From the NCBI RefSeq assembly GCF_001905845.1, contig NZ_LIVZ01000001.1, forward strand, positions 434,001-498,000: a stretch of 64,000 nucleotides of DNA, written 5' to 3'. This document shows, in pieces, positions 63,303-64,000 of this stretch; positions within the stretch are counted from its first letter, which is position 1; each line of letters opens with the position of its first letter. The translations under genes were made by a program, and so were the position numbers. Origin of the DNA: Streptomyces sp. TSRI0107 (GTDB lineage: Bacteria; Actinomycetota; Actinomycetes; Streptomycetales; Streptomycetaceae). The notes beneath the pieces were generated by a model that ran no database searches, was not told the origin of the DNA, and saw nothing but the letters and a program-made list of their open reading frames with translations.

Positions 63303-64000
63303 GATGACCGGAGTGACCGCACCCGAACCCGGACATGTATCGCCCGACCGACGCCGCTTTCTGACCGCGGGAGCCGCCGTGCTCGGCGCCGCGGCCTCCG
63401 CCCAGCTGTGGCTGCCCGCCGCCGCCCGGGCCGCCGAGACCCCGCTGCCCGACGGGGTGTTCAGCCTCGGCGTCGCCTCCGGTGACCCGCTGCCCGACGG
63501 CGTGGTGCTGTGGACCCGGCTCGCCCCGGACCCCCTGAACGGCGGCGGCATGCCCGACCGGGCGGTGGCCGTGGAGTGGGAGATCGCCGAGGACGAGCGT
63601 TTCGGACGGCGGGTGCGCCGGGGCGTCGCCCAGGCCCGCCCCGAGTTCGGGCACAGCGTGCACGTCGACGTCCGGGGCCTGCGTCCCGGCCGCTCCTACT
63701 GGTACCGCTTCCGGGCGGGCGGTCAGCTGTCCCCGGCCGGCCGCACCCGCACCGCCCCGCACCGCGGCAGCTCCGGCGGCAGCGTGCGGCTCGCCCTCGC
63801 GTCCTGCCAGAACTGGCAGCACGGCTGGTTCACCCCGTACGCCGACATGCTGGCCCAGGACCCCGACGTGGTCCTCTTCGTCGGCGACTACATCTACGAG
63901 TCCGTACCGTCGGCGACGGCCCCGCGCCGCCACGAGGGCACCGGCGAGCCGTACAGCCTCACCCAGTACCGCAACCGGTACGCCCAGTACCGCACCGACC
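63303..64000 (+). CDS. phoD: PhoD-type alkaline phosphatase, Tat-exported (3' end outside window)
   Basis: At least 232 residues. Twin-arginine signal DRRRFLTAG with a hydrophobic Ala-rich core ending near ARAAE, the N-terminal Fn3-like domain of PhoD enzymes (FSLGVASGDPLPDGVVLWTRLAP), then the metal-binding start LASCQNW and the VVLFVGDYIYES segment (Asp in GDYIYE binds Ca/Fe). It releases phosphate from phosphate esters in the wall or medium. No clear repeated PHO box was found upstream; GTTCAGC at about 63229 is a weak half-site only. The ATG has AAGGGAG upstream. Confidence 0.9.

Overview
The window is very GC-rich, with strong third-position G/C bias, many GTG starts, 4-bp ATGA/GTGA gene overlaps and T-poor hairpin terminators. 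Gene content points to a Streptomyces chromosome core region: tig-clpP1-clpP2-clpX, valS-folC-ndk, mreBCD-PBP2-sfr, a very long RNase E/G, and rplU-rpmA-obg. From memory this order matches the corresponding stretch in S. coelicolor, so most of the window is conserved core with accessory genes between the core blocks.

Left end (1-7.7 kb): an ABC carbohydrate-uptake operon on the minus strand (lipoprotein, two permeases, ATPase, DeoR-family regulator, second ATPase cut by the window edge). Divergent from it are an FGGY sugar kinase and a histidine phosphatase. A good inverted repeat in the divergent promoter is a candidate operator. From 7.8 to 21.3 kb: two paralogous amino-acid permeases, BioY, a FAD oxidoreductase, an LPXTG-type surface protein divergent from a Ser/Thr kinase, RpiB, an Nei/Fpg-type DNA glycosylase, an Eis-like acetyltransferase, a SpoIIE-type phosphatase, an HD protein and a membrane acyltransferase. 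Then tRNA-Gly(TCC) and tRNA-Pro(TGG).

Middle (22-43 kb): trigger factor and the ClpP1P2/ClpX protease, a Pro/Gln/Tyr-rich membrane-anchored protein, a solitary TnpB-type (IS200/IS605) gene lodged directly against valS, then folC, DUF4233, ndk, the mreBCD/PBP2/SEDS wall-synthesis operon and a CYTH-CHAD protein.

Right part (43-64 kb): a radical-SAM protein (TIGR03960 type) is separated from its usual DUF2344 partner by three accessory genes: a GH15 hydrolase, an Mrr nuclease-TerD fusion, and a repeat membrane protein. Then come RNase E/G with arginine-rich repeats on both sides of its catalytic core, L21, L27, Obg, three tandem secreted FG-GAP beta-propeller paralogues, and the start of a Tat-exported PhoD-type phosphatase.

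The items most worth a second look are the TnpB insertion that lies against (and may supply part of the promoter of) essential valS, the Mrr-TerD fusion with its repeat membrane neighbour, the repeat architecture of RNase E/G, and several unassigned operator-like repeats.
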